From contig JADJZA010000007.1 of NCBI GenBank assembly GCA_016719385.1, positions 682,001-746,000 on the forward strand: a stretch of DNA of 64,000 nucleotides, given 5' to 3'. A program made the position numbers and the translations under genes. Positions 8,736-16,951 of the stretch are shown in pieces. The stretch is from Candidatus Microthrix subdominans (lineage in GTDB: Bacteria; Actinomycetota; Acidimicrobiia; Acidimicrobiales; Microtrichaceae). The notes below the pieces were generated by a model. The model was given only the letters and a program-made list of their open reading frames with translations. It had not been told where the DNA came from and did not search any database. How positions within the stretch are numbered: the stretch's first letter is position 1; every line of letters begins with the position of its first letter.

Positions 8736-9330
8736 TCAGCGGCGGCTCGTGTTTCCGACCGGAGCGGCGGTGAGGCCCACGAGGTAGCGATCGGTGGCGC
8801 GGCGCTGGAAGAAGCGCGTGGCCGGGAGGCCGATGCGGGTGATCAGGTTGCCGGGTCGCCACACCGCCTCGATGCGGGCTGATCGTGCCCTCGCCGTCTC
8901 GCTCGACGAGGAACAGCTCCTCCCCCTGCTCGGGGTGGTGGGGGAGCGTGGCGTAGACGAAGCCGAACCGGTCGGGCTCGTCGATGACCTCGACGATGCG
9001 GCACGTGCCGGTGACCGAACCGGGGCCGATGGGGTAGGCGAAGGCCAGCGTGGTGTCGACGGCAATGTCCGGCGTCGGGGGCGAGAGGGTGAGCCCTGCG
9101 GTGCGCTGCGCCGCCCAGGTCGTGATCGCCCGACGGGCGGCGTCGAAATCGTCGTGGTCGGCCCGGCGGGTCCAGCGGTCTCGCCGGTAGCCGGGCGGCG
9201 TGGGGGAGTGCGCCATACCCGCGGGTGCGGTTGGGGCATCCGCTGTCGCCGACGCCGCCAGTTTGGCCAGCGCATCGGTCGATAGGCGCCCGAAATGGAA
9301 GACCGACTTCGAGCTCAGAGCGATCCTCAG
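8736..9330 (-). pseudogene. DUF1990 family gene, apparently frameshifted
   Basis: The N-terminal and middle parts of a DUF1990 domain (PPGYRRDRW, then AFAYPIGPG, ending in LFLVERDGEGTIS) are read in one minus-strand frame. The expected C-terminal part (RIEAVWRPGN, RRATDRYLVGL, ending TSRR) is read in the next frame and stops at 8736. The two join at about 8872-8880, in a CCCGC context; a one-base change would restore a single protein. No ATG, GTG or TTG lies between the stop of the upstream MaoC gene and the domain; the first in-frame ATG (9216) is already inside it. It may be a decayed gene or a sequencing error. DUF1990 proteins have no established function. Confidence 0.7.
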
Positions 9331-9770
9331 GGGAAGAAGCGGCTGACCGTGTCGACCACGCAGCTCGGCTTGGCCGCACCGTCGATGGTGACGCTCACCC
9401 GGACCACCGCCTGGGTGCCGCCGCCGACCTCGTCGACCGACATCACCTCGGCGGTGCCCCGCACAACCGAACCGACCGGCACCGGCGACGGGAACCGCAC
9501 CTTGTCGACTCCCACGTTGACGCCCATCGACGTGCCGGTGACCTCCAACATTTTGGGCATCAGGTCGTTGACGAGCGACAGGGTGAGGTAGCCGTGGGCG
9601 ATCGGGCCTCCGAACGGGCTCTCGGCGTTGGCCCGCTCGACGTCGACGTGAATCCACTGGTGATCGCCGGTGGCGTCGGCAAACGTGTTGACCCGCTCCT
9701 GGGTGATCTCCACGCCATCGGTGGGGCCCAGGGTGGTGCCGACCAGGGAGGCCAGGTCGCCCAACGCCAC
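9327..9770 (-). CDS. MaoC-like (R)-enoyl-CoA hydratase
   Basis: 147 residues from the GTG at 9770. The hot-dog fold hydratase motif is intact: FADATGDHQWIHVD with the catalytic Asp and His, followed by FGGPIAHGYLTLSL. It should hydrate 2-enoyl-CoA to (R)-3-hydroxyacyl-CoA. The start is problematic: the only ATG with a good ribosome-binding site (AAGGA, ATG at 9835) is in another frame and leads into a 15-base tandem duplication, so either the GTG is used without a clear site, or a base is missing between them. The gene follows the IpdF-like SDR on the same strand. Substrate unknown; a steroid or fatty-acid side-chain intermediate is plausible from context. Confidence 0.82.
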   Translation of the reverse strand: MALGDLASLVGTTLGPTDGVEITQERVNTFADATGDHQWIHVDVERANAESPFGGPIAHGYLTLSLVNDLMPKMLEVTGTSMGVNVGVDKVRFPSPVPVGSVVRGTAEVMSVDEVGGGTQAVVRVSVTIDGAAKPSCVVDTVSRFFP

Positions 9771-9773
9771 CTT

Positions 9774-9803
9774 GCTGACCGGCTGTGGGCTGACCGGCTG
9801 TGG
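9774..9803. repeat. 15-bp tandem duplication before the MaoC gene
   Basis: GCTGACCGGCTGTGG occurs twice head-to-tail (9774-9788 and 9789-9803). It lies exactly where the frame of the RBS-supported ATG (9835) and the frame of the MaoC domain disagree. Confidence 0.95.
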
Positions 9804-9895
9804 GTGGTGTGGGTGGGGCTGGATGTGTCGCTCATCGCTGGGTCCTTCGTACTCGGGGCATGGCTGCTCGATGGTCTGAAGCGTTGGGGTGCGGC

Positions 9896-10690
9896 TCAGG
9901 CGTGCTGGCTGGAGACCGAGATGACCTCGCCGGTGAGGTAGCTGGCCAGGTCGGAGGCGAGGAACACCATCACGTTGGCCACCTCCCACGGCTCGGCGCC
10001 ACGACCAAAGGCCTCTTGGCCGCGCAACTGGTCGAGCAGCCCATCCGGGGTGACCTTCTCCAGGAAGGCGTGCATCGCCAGGCTCGGGGCCACGGCGTTG
10101 ATGCGCACGTCGTGCTTGGCGGCCTCCATCGCGGCCGAACGGGTCAGCGCCATCACGCCGGCCTTGGCGGCGGCGTAGTGGGCCTGCAGCTCCTGGGCCC
10201 GCCAGCCCAGCACCGAGGCATTGTTGACAACGGCCCCGCCGCCACGCTCGTACATGTGGGGCAGCACTGCGCGCAGGCATCGGAACGTGCCGGTGAGGGT
10301 GACGTCGAGCACCATCGACCACTGCTCGTCGGTCATCTCGACGATCGGGGCGTTGCCGCCCAGGCCGGCGTTGTTCATCCACACGTCGATGCCGCCGAGG
10401 GCCTCGATCGAGCCCTGGACCAGGTGCTGCACCTGTTCCTCGTCGGTGACGTTGCACAGGATCGTGGTCGGCCGGGGGCCGAGCTCGGCAAGCCGGTCGG
10501 CGGTCTCGCCCAGGCGGCGCTCGTGCAGGTCGGAGATCACCAAGCGGGCGCCCTCCAGCTGGCATCGCTCGGCGAGCGCCGATCCGATGCCGGTCCCGGC
10601 GGCGGCGGTGATGACGACGCCCTTCCCTTCGAGCAGGTGTCGGCCTGGGGGCGGTTGCGGAGCGGTCGGCACGGCGTTCTGGTCGGTCAT
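9896..10690 (-). CDS. Short-chain dehydrogenase, IpdF-like
   Basis: 264 residues. Classical SDR motifs: TAAAGTGIG for cofactor binding (about residue 30), NNAGLGG (about 110), Ser in NNASVLGW and YAAAKAG as the YxxxK catalytic pair. The C-terminal part (EAFGRGAEPWEV, then LTGEVISVS) closely matches my memory of IpdF (Rv3559c) of the KstR2 regulon, which works on the indanedione-propionate CoA intermediates of steroid rings C and D. In M. tuberculosis ipdF lies next to fadE30; here an FadE30-like gene is likewise immediately upstream (71 bases). The start ATG at 10690 has only a weak AGG upstream. The orthology is from memory and not tested. Confidence 0.85.
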   Translation of the reverse strand: MTDQNAVPTAPQPPPGRHLLEGKGVVITAAAGTGIGSALAERCQLEGARLVISDLHERRLGETADRLAELGPRPTTILCNVTDEEQVQHLVQGSIEALGGIDVWMNNAGLGGNAPIVEMTDEQWSMVLDVTLTGTFRCLRAVLPHMYERGGGAVVNNASVLGWRAQELQAHYAAAKAGVMALTRSAAMEAAKHDVRINAVAPSLAMHAFLEKVTPDGLLDQLRGQEAFGRGAEPWEVANVMVFLASDLASYLTGEVISVSSQHA

Positions 10691-10761
10691 GTCATTACCT
10701 GTCGTTCGTCGGAGGGAGGTGCTGGGGGTCGTTTGGTGGGGCGAAGATGGGGGCGGGCCCA

Positions 10762-11973
10762 CTACCTGGCCGGGGGGCGGGGTTCCCGGGGGAGGCCGAG
10801 CGCCCGCTCGCCGATCACATTGCGCTGGATCTGGTTGGACCCGCCGTAGATCGTGTCGGATCGAGTGAAGAAGAACAGCCGATGGGCCGCCTCCATCTCG
10901 TCGGCGTCGTGGGTATTGTCCGCCCGGCCGTAGGGGGTGAGCGTCGCTTCGGGCCCAAGGGCGTCCATGGCGGCCTCGCCCATGTCGCGGTGCAGGCCGG
11001 CCCAGTACAGCTTGTGGATCATCGCCTCGGGCATGAGCTCGCCCGACTCGGCCACGCCCAGGCTGCGCACCGAGTTCCAGCGCATGATGCGCAGGCGCAC
11101 CCACAGCGACGCCAGTTGCTGGCGCAAGGACGGATCATCCCACCGGCCGGTGCGGCGGGCATCGGCGCAGATCTCGTGAAACTCGTGCTCAAAAGCAGCC
11201 TGCTGGCCCAGCGTGAGCGCGCCCCGCTCGAAGGCCAGGGTGCCCATCGCCACCTTCCAGCCCTCGCCCGGCTCGCCGACCACCAGGTCGGCGTCGGTCC
11301 GAGCGCCGTCGAAAAACACCTCGTTGAACTCGGCGGTTCCCGTGATTTGGCGGATCGGCCGGGTCTCGATGCCGTCGCCGTCCATCGGCACCAGCAGGTA
11401 GCTCAGCCCGTGGTGGCGGACGCTGTCCGGCTCGGTGCGGGCCACGACGAAGCACCAGTCCGACCACTGGGCCAGCGACGTCCACACCTTCTGGCCGTCG
11501 AGCACCCACTGGTCCCCATCGAGGCGGGCCTTGGTGGTGACGTTGGCCAGGTCGCTGCCGGCGTTGGGCTCGGAGTAGCCCTGGCACCAGTACTGCGTGC
11601 CGTCGACGATGCCGGGCAGGAACCGTTGCTGTTGGTCGGCGCTGCCGAAGTGGATCAGCGTGGGGCCGAGCAGGCCCTCACCGATCAGTCCGGCCCGGCC
11701 GGGCCCGCCGGCACGGGAGTACTCCTCGTGAAAGATCACCTCGAGGTGCAGCGGTAGGCCTCGGCCGCCGTGCTCGGTGGGCCAGCCCACGCAGGTCCAA
11801 CCGCCGGAGGCCAACTCGCGCTCCCAGGCCATGCGCTCGGCGATGAAGGAGTGCTCGTCGCCGGGCCCACCCCGGCCGGCGAGCTGAGCGAACTCGCCGG
11901 TGAGATGCTCGTGCATCCACGAGCTCACCTCCTCGCGAAAGCTCTGTTCCTCCGCGGAGAGTCCGAAGTCCAC
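10762..11973 (-). CDS. Acyl-CoA dehydrogenase, FadE30-like
   Basis: 403 residues, starting at GTG 11973 with AGGAG upstream. Acyl-CoA dehydrogenase signatures are present: WCQGYSEPNAGSDLA for FAD and substrate binding (about residues 130-145), GQKVWTSLA, and the C-terminal YGGSNQIQRNVIGER. Segments such as GTAEFNEVFFD and TDADLVVGEPGEGW are nearly the same as those I recall from mycobacterial FadE30 (Rv3560c), an enzyme required for degradation of the last steroid rings. It catalyses FAD-dependent alpha,beta-desaturation of an acyl-CoA. With the IpdF-like SDR and MaoC it forms a likely operon. A general short-chain acyl-CoA dehydrogenase role cannot be excluded. Confidence 0.87.
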   Translation of the reverse strand: MDFGLSAEEQSFREEVSSWMHEHLTGEFAQLAGRGGPGDEHSFIAERMAWERELASGGWTCVGWPTEHGGRGLPLHLEVIFHEEYSRAGGPGRAGLIGEGLLGPTLIHFGSADQQQRFLPGIVDGTQYWCQGYSEPNAGSDLANVTTKARLDGDQWVLDGQKVWTSLAQWSDWCFVVARTEPDSVRHHGLSYLLVPMDGDGIETRPIRQITGTAEFNEVFFDGARTDADLVVGEPGEGWKVAMGTLAFERGALTLGQQAAFEHEFHEICADARRTGRWDDPSLRQQLASLWVRLRIMRWNSVRSLGVAESGELMPEAMIHKLYWAGLHRDMGEAAMDALGPEATLTPYGRADNTHDADEMEAAHRLFFFTRSDTIYGGSNQIQRNVIGERALGLPREPRPPAR

Positions 11974-12094
11974 GTCTCGCTCCTCTGCGGCGTCGGGGAA
12001 GACCGCTCGCGGATGCTACCCGGCGGCCGATTTCCGGGGGCAGTTCAGGGTTGGTTCCACTCAGCCGTCACACTTGGGCGGTGGAGATGTCGAC

Positions 12095-12940
12095 ATGAGG
12101 CGCGCGTGGCCCTGGCTGATCGTGGCCGTGGTGCTCGCCGGAGCGCTGTGGTGGAACGCTCGGGGGTCGTCCTCGATGGAGCGCAAGAGCATCTCGACCG
12201 GTGGCGAGCGACGCGAGTACGCCTGGTTCACCCCCGAGTCCGTCGCCGACGACGCGGGTCGGCACCCGGTGGTGATCGCGCTGCACAGCCTGGGTATGGA
12301 GGGCGAGGGCATGGCCTACGTCGGTGCCTGGGGCGAACCAGCGCAGGCCGGTGAATTTCTGGTGGCGTTTCCCGACGGGCTCGATGACTCCTGGAATGCC
12401 GGCACGTGCTGTGGGGCGAGCATGCGCAACGAGGTGAGCGACGTCGCCTTCATCAACGACCTGATCACCTGGGTACGCAAGCAGCCCAACGTCGACCCGG
12501 ACCGCATCTCGATCGTCGGGTTTTCCAATGGGGGGATGTTGGCGTTGGCGCTCGCCTGCAACGCGCCGGAAGGGGTGAACGCCGTGGTGACCACCGGTGC
12601 GCTGCCCACCGCCGGCTGCACCCCGGAGGTCCCGCCCAATGTGTTGTTGATCACATCCTCCTCTGACACCACGGTGCCGCCGGCGGGAGGCGACGGCGAT
12701 TTGGTTGCCGGGACGATCTCTGGGCCCTTCCCGTCGCTGGATGACTCGGTCCGGTTGATGTCCGAGGCGCACGCCTGCGACCTGCCGGCGCCGGTGAAGG
12801 CCCCGTTCCCCGGCGTACTCACCAGCAGGACGTGCGCCGACGACGCCCGGCTGGATACGGCCTTCTGGCCGGAGCTCGGCCACGACTATGACGGTTCGGT
12901 CACCGACCTGATGGTGTGGTGGCTCGACCTGGACGGCTGA
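12095..12940 (+). CDS. Membrane-anchored or exported esterase (PHB-depolymerase/LpqC-like alpha/beta hydrolase)
   Basis: 281 residues. The N-terminus (MRRAWPW then about 15 hydrophobic residues) is an uncleaved signal anchor or signal peptide. The nucleophile elbow is GFSNGGM (about residue 150), preceded by FPDGLDDSWNAG and a GTCCG pair of cysteines as in LpqC and feruloyl-esterase-like proteins. A candidate acid is in SSSDTTVPP and the His in LGHDYDG near the C-terminus. It should cleave an ester outside the cytoplasmic membrane. GGAG lies eight bases before the ATG at 12095. It is transcribed divergently from the acyl-CoA dehydrogenase gene and converges with the next gene, with only eight bases between stops. 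Confidence 0.8.
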   Translation: MRRAWPWLIVAVVLAGALWWNARGSSSMERKSISTGGERREYAWFTPESVADDAGRHPVVIALHSLGMEGEGMAYVGAWGEPAQAGEFLVAFPDGLDDSWNAGTCCGASMRNEVSDVAFINDLITWVRKQPNVDPDRISIVGFSNGGMLALALACNAPEGVNAVVTTGALPTAGCTPEVPPNVLLITSSSDTTVPPAGGDGDLVAGTISGPFPSLDDSVRLMSEAHACDLPAPVKAPFPGVLTSRTCADDARLDTAFWPELGHDYDGSVTDLMVWWLDLDG

Positions 12941-12948
12941 GCACAACC

Positions 12949-13479
12949 TCACGGTGCGGTGACCCGTGCGTGGCCCGTCAACGATGTGACCGATGCCGGT
13001 CGGGCAACCGGGTGCTGCTGGGCAGCGCGGCGTTCCTCCGGTGAGCGGCCACCCACCCGGCGCGACGTCGGGCGGCGAGTGCGCCGTGTGCGAACCTCGC
13101 GCCCGTCTGCGTCGAGGAAGCCGACCTCGCTCAAGGCCTCGAACAGGCGCCTCGGGTGCGACGAGCGGGCCGCCAGGCCGACCGGCGAGGCGGGATCGGC
13201 GAGAAAAGCCAGGTAGGTCCAGAGCGACTCGGCGAGATGGGGTGGCGCCTCCAGCCCGGTTCGATCGCAGTAGACGGGCACCATCTGATGGAGGAACACC
13301 GGCAGGTCGGCGCAGCGGAACCGCCGCTCCGGCCGTCGGGCGGCCTTGGCGTCGTCGCGGGACGTGCCCAGGATGATCGTGATGGCGGTGCGGTTGAGCG
13401 GACGGCCGTTGGCCAACGCCCACCGGGCCACCGCCACGCGCAGATTGCGGAGATCGGGAGGGAGCAGTGATGAGGTCAT
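12949..13479 (-). CDS. Conserved hypothetical protein
   Basis: 176 residues, not recognised. The body is soluble and helical, with VFLHQMVPVYCDRTGLE and ESLWTYLAFLAD as the most structured parts; the last 50 residues are basic and low-complexity. The first in-frame ATG at 13479 was taken as the start. It is 42 bases beyond the NfuA-type gene's stop on the same strand and could belong to that transcript. Coding is supported by high third-position GC and by the absence of a better frame on either strand. Confidence 0.55.
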   Translation of the reverse strand: MTSSLLPPDLRNLRVAVARWALANGRPLNRTAITIILGTSRDDAKAARRPERRFRCADLPVFLHQMVPVYCDRTGLEAPPHLAESLWTYLAFLADPASPVGLAARSSHPRRLFEALSEVGFLDADGREVRTRRTRRPTSRRVGGRSPEERRAAQQHPVARPASVTSLTGHARVTAP

Positions 13480-13521
13480 GGGCCCATCATCCCGATCGGC
13501 TGTGACAATCTCGCGGGTCGC

Positions 13522-14214
13522 TCAGTAGAAGGGGTTTTCTCCCTGGGCATGGTCGGTGACGTCGATGACGTCGCCGATCTCGGGGATGGCGGCGTTGAGC
13601 TGCTTTTGGATTCCCTGGGTGAGCGTCATCTGCGTCATGGAGCAGCCCTGACATCCGCCGCCGAGGGTGATGTACACCTTGTTGTCGTCGTCGACGCCCA
13701 CCAGGGTGGCGAAGCCGCCGTGGGAGGCGAGGCCCGGGTTGATCACCTGCTCCAACAGCTGTTGCACCTGGGACGCCATGTCACCCGAACGATCGAGCTC
13801 GACGCCTGCCAGGGGGTCCGGGCGGTTGGGGTTGCGGATGACCAGGCCGGCCGAACCCGCCGCAGGGGTGTCGAGCACGGCGCCGATCAGGTCGGGCACG
13901 GTTGCGGCGGGCACCATGACGGTCAGTCCGTCCTGCACGACCCGAACGTCGTCATCGGCGGCGTCGGCCAGGCTTTCGAAGCTGAGGTCGTAGCTGTACT
14001 CCGCACCGTTGGTGCCGACGATCTCCACCCGCAGGCCCAGCTCGTCGGGGTCGGGTTCGGTGGACAGCACGCCGTTGACCACCTCCATGGCGGCTGGAGT
14101 GATCGACAGCACCACAACCCCGTTGTCCACCCCGTCACCCGGGTCGGCGGTGGCCACCGACGAAGCGTCGGTGCTCGTGTCGCTGGTCGATGTTACGTCG
14201 GTGTCGACGGACAC
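13522..14214 (-). CDS. NfuA-type Fe-S cluster carrier
   Basis: 230 residues. The N-terminal 35 residues are Thr/Ser/Asp-rich. A degenerate A-type scaffold domain follows (about 35-135; GLRVEIVGTNG is characteristic), then a NifU C-terminal domain (about 150-225) with the cluster-binding CxxC in GGGCQGCSM. Such proteins receive Fe-S clusters and pass them to apo-proteins. GTG 14214 was chosen because GGAGG lies five bases upstream; the frame can extend to a TTG at 14226, which would contain that site. The window also holds two radical-SAM enzymes that need 4Fe-4S clusters. Confidence 0.87.
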   Translation of the reverse strand: MSVDTDVTSTSDTSTDASSVATADPGDGVDNGVVVLSITPAAMEVVNGVLSTEPDPDELGLRVEIVGTNGAEYSYDLSFESLADAADDDVRVVQDGLTVMVPAATVPDLIGAVLDTPAAGSAGLVIRNPNRPDPLAGVELDRSGDMASQVQQLLEQVINPGLASHGGFATLVGVDDDNKVYITLGGGCQGCSMTQMTLTQGIQKQLNAAIPEIGDVIDVTDHAQGENPFY

Positions 14215-14314
14215 AGGTACCTCCAAGAAAGCGTGGTTGCCGATCAGACAGTACCGGCGAAGGACTCAACACCCCAGCCACGTCCGGTGTTCCACGGGCG
14301 TCGGGTGCGGTCGC

Positions 14315-16207
14315 TCACGGCGTGAGCCCGCGGCTTTCGAGGTCGTCGGCCAGCTCCAGCCAGCGCTCCTCGGCCGTTTCCAGGTCGGCTTCCACTTCGG
14401 CCAAGCGGGCGCCGGCCTCGGCGAGCCGCTGGTGATCATCGCCGATCCCGTGCAGTTCGTCGGTCAGCCGCTGCCGCTTGGAGCGGGTGGCGTTCATCGA
14501 GCGTTCGAGCTCCCGCATGCGGAACCGAAGCGTGTTGGGGCTGGGTCGCCGATCCTCGGGCGCCGGCTGCGGCGCCCGACCGGGCCCTTTCGTCGTGCCA
14601 CCCTGGCTGCCACCCGTCTCGTCGGCGGTGGGCTTGTCGGTGCTGCGCTCGTCGGTGACGGCGGAGGTGGCGTGCCCCCGACGACGGCGCAGCCGGCGTT
14701 CCTGTTCCCAGGCACCGAAGCCGCCTGGGCGCCGTCCAGCGAAGCCCTGGCCGTCCATCACGATCACGTCGGCCACCGTGCGCTCGAGGAACGCCCGGTC
14801 GTGGCTGACGACCACCAACGCCCCGGGCCAGTCGTCGAGGAAGTCCTCCAGGGCCCGAAGTGTGTCCAGATCGAGGTCGTTGGTCGGCTCATCGAGAAAC
14901 AACACGTTGGGACGCTTGGCCAGCGTCAACACCAGCTGGAGGCGTCGTTGCTCGCCGCCGGACAGCGTGCCAACCGGGGCCCACTGGGCGTCGGTGTCAA
15001 ACCAGAACGACTCCATCAGCGCCTTGTCGCGCCAGTCGGGTTGCCCGTCGGTGCCACAGATCGCCTCCCAGACCCGGTGGGCGGGGTTGAGCTGGGCACC
15101 GGTCTGGTCCAACAAGGCCGTGACCGCTGTGTGGCCCTGGCGGCGGGTGCCGGCGGTGGGCTCGAGCCGCCCGGCCAGGATGCTCATCAGCGTCGTTTTG
15201 CCTGCGCCGTTCGGCCCGACGATGCCGAGCCGTTCCCGAGGGTCCAGGCGCAACTCGACGTTCTCGAACAGCCATCCCCCTGCCCCGGCGTCGTTCGCCT
15301 CGGCGCCGGTCGGGTCGTCGTCCGAGGCGTCGTCCCCGCTCCTCTTGCCGTAGCGGTGGCCGACGCCTTCCAGTTCGATCACGACGTCGCCGAGGCGGGG
15401 GGTGTCACCGTGCAGGGCGAGGCCGCCGCCGCGCTCGCCCTTCGGTGCCGAGGCCTGGGTGATCGCCTCGGCGGTGGCGATGCGCGCCTTGGGCTTGGAG
15501 GTGCGCGCCGGGGCGCCGCGTCGCAGCCACTCCAGCTCGCGCTTGGCCAGGTTGCGCCGGACGGTTTCGGCCTCGGCCGCCCGGCTCTCCCGCAGCGCCT
15601 TGCCCGCGAGGTAACCGGAGTAACCACCCTCGTGACGATGGGCGTTGCCGCGTTCCAGCTCGACGACCGAGGTGCTGACGGCGTCGAGCACGTGGCGGTC
15701 GTGGGTGATCAACATCAGCCCGCCCTGGTAGGCGGCAAGCCGTTCCTCCAGCCAGGCGATCGCGTCGAGGTCGAGATGGTTGGTCGGCTCGTCGAGCAGC
15801 AACAGATCGGAGCGCACCGCCAGCGCCCGGGCGAGCGCCGCCCGTTTCAGCTGGCCACCGGAGAGGCTGGCGACCGGCGCGTCCAGCAGGGCCCCCATGC
15901 CCAGACGGTCGGCCACAGCGTGAGCCTCCCAGCCGCCACCGATCGCCTCGGCCACCGTTCCCGAGCCCAGGTCGGGGCGCTGGGTGAGCTCGGCGACCAC
16001 CAGGTCCTTGCTGCGTCGCACGGTGCCGGTCTCGGGTCGGTTCCGGCCCGAGATGATGCCCATCAGCGTCGACTTGCCCGTGCCGTTGATACCGACGATG
16101 CCCACGCGGTCGCCCCGGTGAACGGTGAGGTCGACGTCGCTGAGGAGGTCCCGACCCGGGCGCGATGCGCCGACGCCGACGAGGTCGACCAGTACCTGAC
16201 GGCTCAT
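14315..16207 (-). CDS. uup: ABC-F ATPase, Uup-like
   Basis: 630 residues with two ATPase domains and no membrane segments. The first has Walker A GINGTGKST (about residue 41), signature LSGGQ and DEPTNHLD; the second has GPNGAGKTT (about 330), LSGGEQ and DEPTNDLD. The linker contains LRRGAPARTSKPKARI, which is characteristic of the Uup branch of ABC-F proteins, and the C-terminal 100 residues form a coiled-coil tail. Uup-type proteins bind ribosomes or branched DNA; a role in translation of difficult sequences or in DNA-structure tolerance is expected. The gene lies 43 bases after the Pro-rich protein gene on the same strand and probably shares its promoter. Confidence 0.87.
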   Translation of the reverse strand: MSRQVLVDLVGVGASRPGRDLLSDVDLTVHRGDRVGIVGINGTGKSTLMGIISGRNRPETGTVRRSKDLVVAELTQRPDLGSGTVAEAIGGGWEAHAVADRLGMGALLDAPVASLSGGQLKRAALARALAVRSDLLLLDEPTNHLDLDAIAWLEERLAAYQGGLMLITHDRHVLDAVSTSVVELERGNAHRHEGGYSGYLAGKALRESRAAEAETVRRNLAKRELEWLRRGAPARTSKPKARIATAEAITQASAPKGERGGGLALHGDTPRLGDVVIELEGVGHRYGKRSGDDASDDDPTGAEANDAGAGGWLFENVELRLDPRERLGIVGPNGAGKTTLMSILAGRLEPTAGTRRQGHTAVTALLDQTGAQLNPAHRVWEAICGTDGQPDWRDKALMESFWFDTDAQWAPVGTLSGGEQRRLQLVLTLAKRPNVLFLDEPTNDLDLDTLRALEDFLDDWPGALVVVSHDRAFLERTVADVIVMDGQGFAGRRPGGFGAWEQERRLRRRRGHATSAVTDERSTDKPTADETGGSQGGTTKGPGRAPQPAPEDRRPSPNTLRFRMRELERSMNATRSKRQRLTDELHGIGDDHQRLAEAGARLAEVEADLETAEERWLELADDLESRGLTP

Positions 16208-16250
16208 CGCTGATCAGCGCCGCGTCGAGCGGTGCCGCTGCGCTCGATGA

Positions 16251-16754
16251 TCAGAAGCCGGGCGGGGGTGGAGGGGGCGGCGGCGTGGGGGATGACGAAG
16301 GCTGCGGTTGCTGGTCGGAATCGTTCCCGGGGCCCTGCTCCGGCGCGGGCTGGGGTGCCTCGTAACCGGGGGGCGGTGGCGTGCCCGGGCCGGGCGGTGG
16401 GGGTGTCGAGGGGCCGCCGGGGGGTGGGGGTGCGGTCGACACACCCGATGCCGTGTGGGTGGCCTGCCCGGGAGGCGGCGGGGGAGCGGCCCCGGTGCCG
16501 CCGGAGTGGACGTGCTTGCGCCCGACGTTCAGCGATCGGTTGGGATCGACCTCGGCGAGCTCCTCGAGCACGGCCTGGATCTCGTCAGCGGTCGCCTGTG
16601 TGGCGGATCCACGATGCTGGGCCCAGGTGAGCGCTCCGAGATCGCGAAACAGCTGCTCGCCTCGCCGGTCGTTCTCGCCCTCCGGTGAGACCGTCTGGTC
16701 CAGGCTGCTCATCGCCTGGTCGGCCATCGCCTTTGCCTTGTCCAAGAACCCCAT
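16251..16754 (-). CDS. Small protein with Pro-rich C-terminus
   Basis: 167 residues, family not recognised. The first 90 residues are a soluble helical region beginning MGFLDKAKAMADQAMSSLD; the rest is Pro/Gly-rich, ending in a run of eight prolines before GF. Such tails are usually disordered and may bind SH3- or WW-like partners. The ATG at 16754 is chosen because GGGAG lies upstream; the frame runs a few codons further. It precedes uup in the same direction. The N-terminal region resembles small actinobacterial proteins annotated only as hypothetical. Confidence 0.65.
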   Translation of the reverse strand: MGFLDKAKAMADQAMSSLDQTVSPEGENDRRGEQLFRDLGALTWAQHRGSATQATADEIQAVLEELAEVDPNRSLNVGRKHVHSGGTGAAPPPPPGQATHTASGVSTAPPPPGGPSTPPPPGPGTPPPPGYEAPQPAPEQGPGNDSDQQPQPSSSPTPPPPPPPPGF

Positions 16755-16805
16755 GGCAGTACTCCCCACTTGTGCTGGTCGATCGTGCGACCGGACCCAT
16801 CGCTC

Positions 16806-16811
16806 AGCATA
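16806..16811 (-). promoter_or_regulatory. -10 element (TATGCT) of the Pro-rich protein / uup transcript
   Basis: On the minus strand TATGCT is a near-consensus -10 about 50 bases upstream of the ATG at 16754. No clear -35. Confidence 0.4.
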
Positions 16812-16951
16812 GGACCGGCCGGGCGAAACGTCACCCGTCGGGAACCATCGGCTCGGCGGGCGCCGGCCGCAGCGAGCGGGCTACCGTGCCCATCGTGATG
16901 GTCGCCTCACCCAGCCGGGGGTGCGGCACAGAACGATCGATGGGAGAGCAC

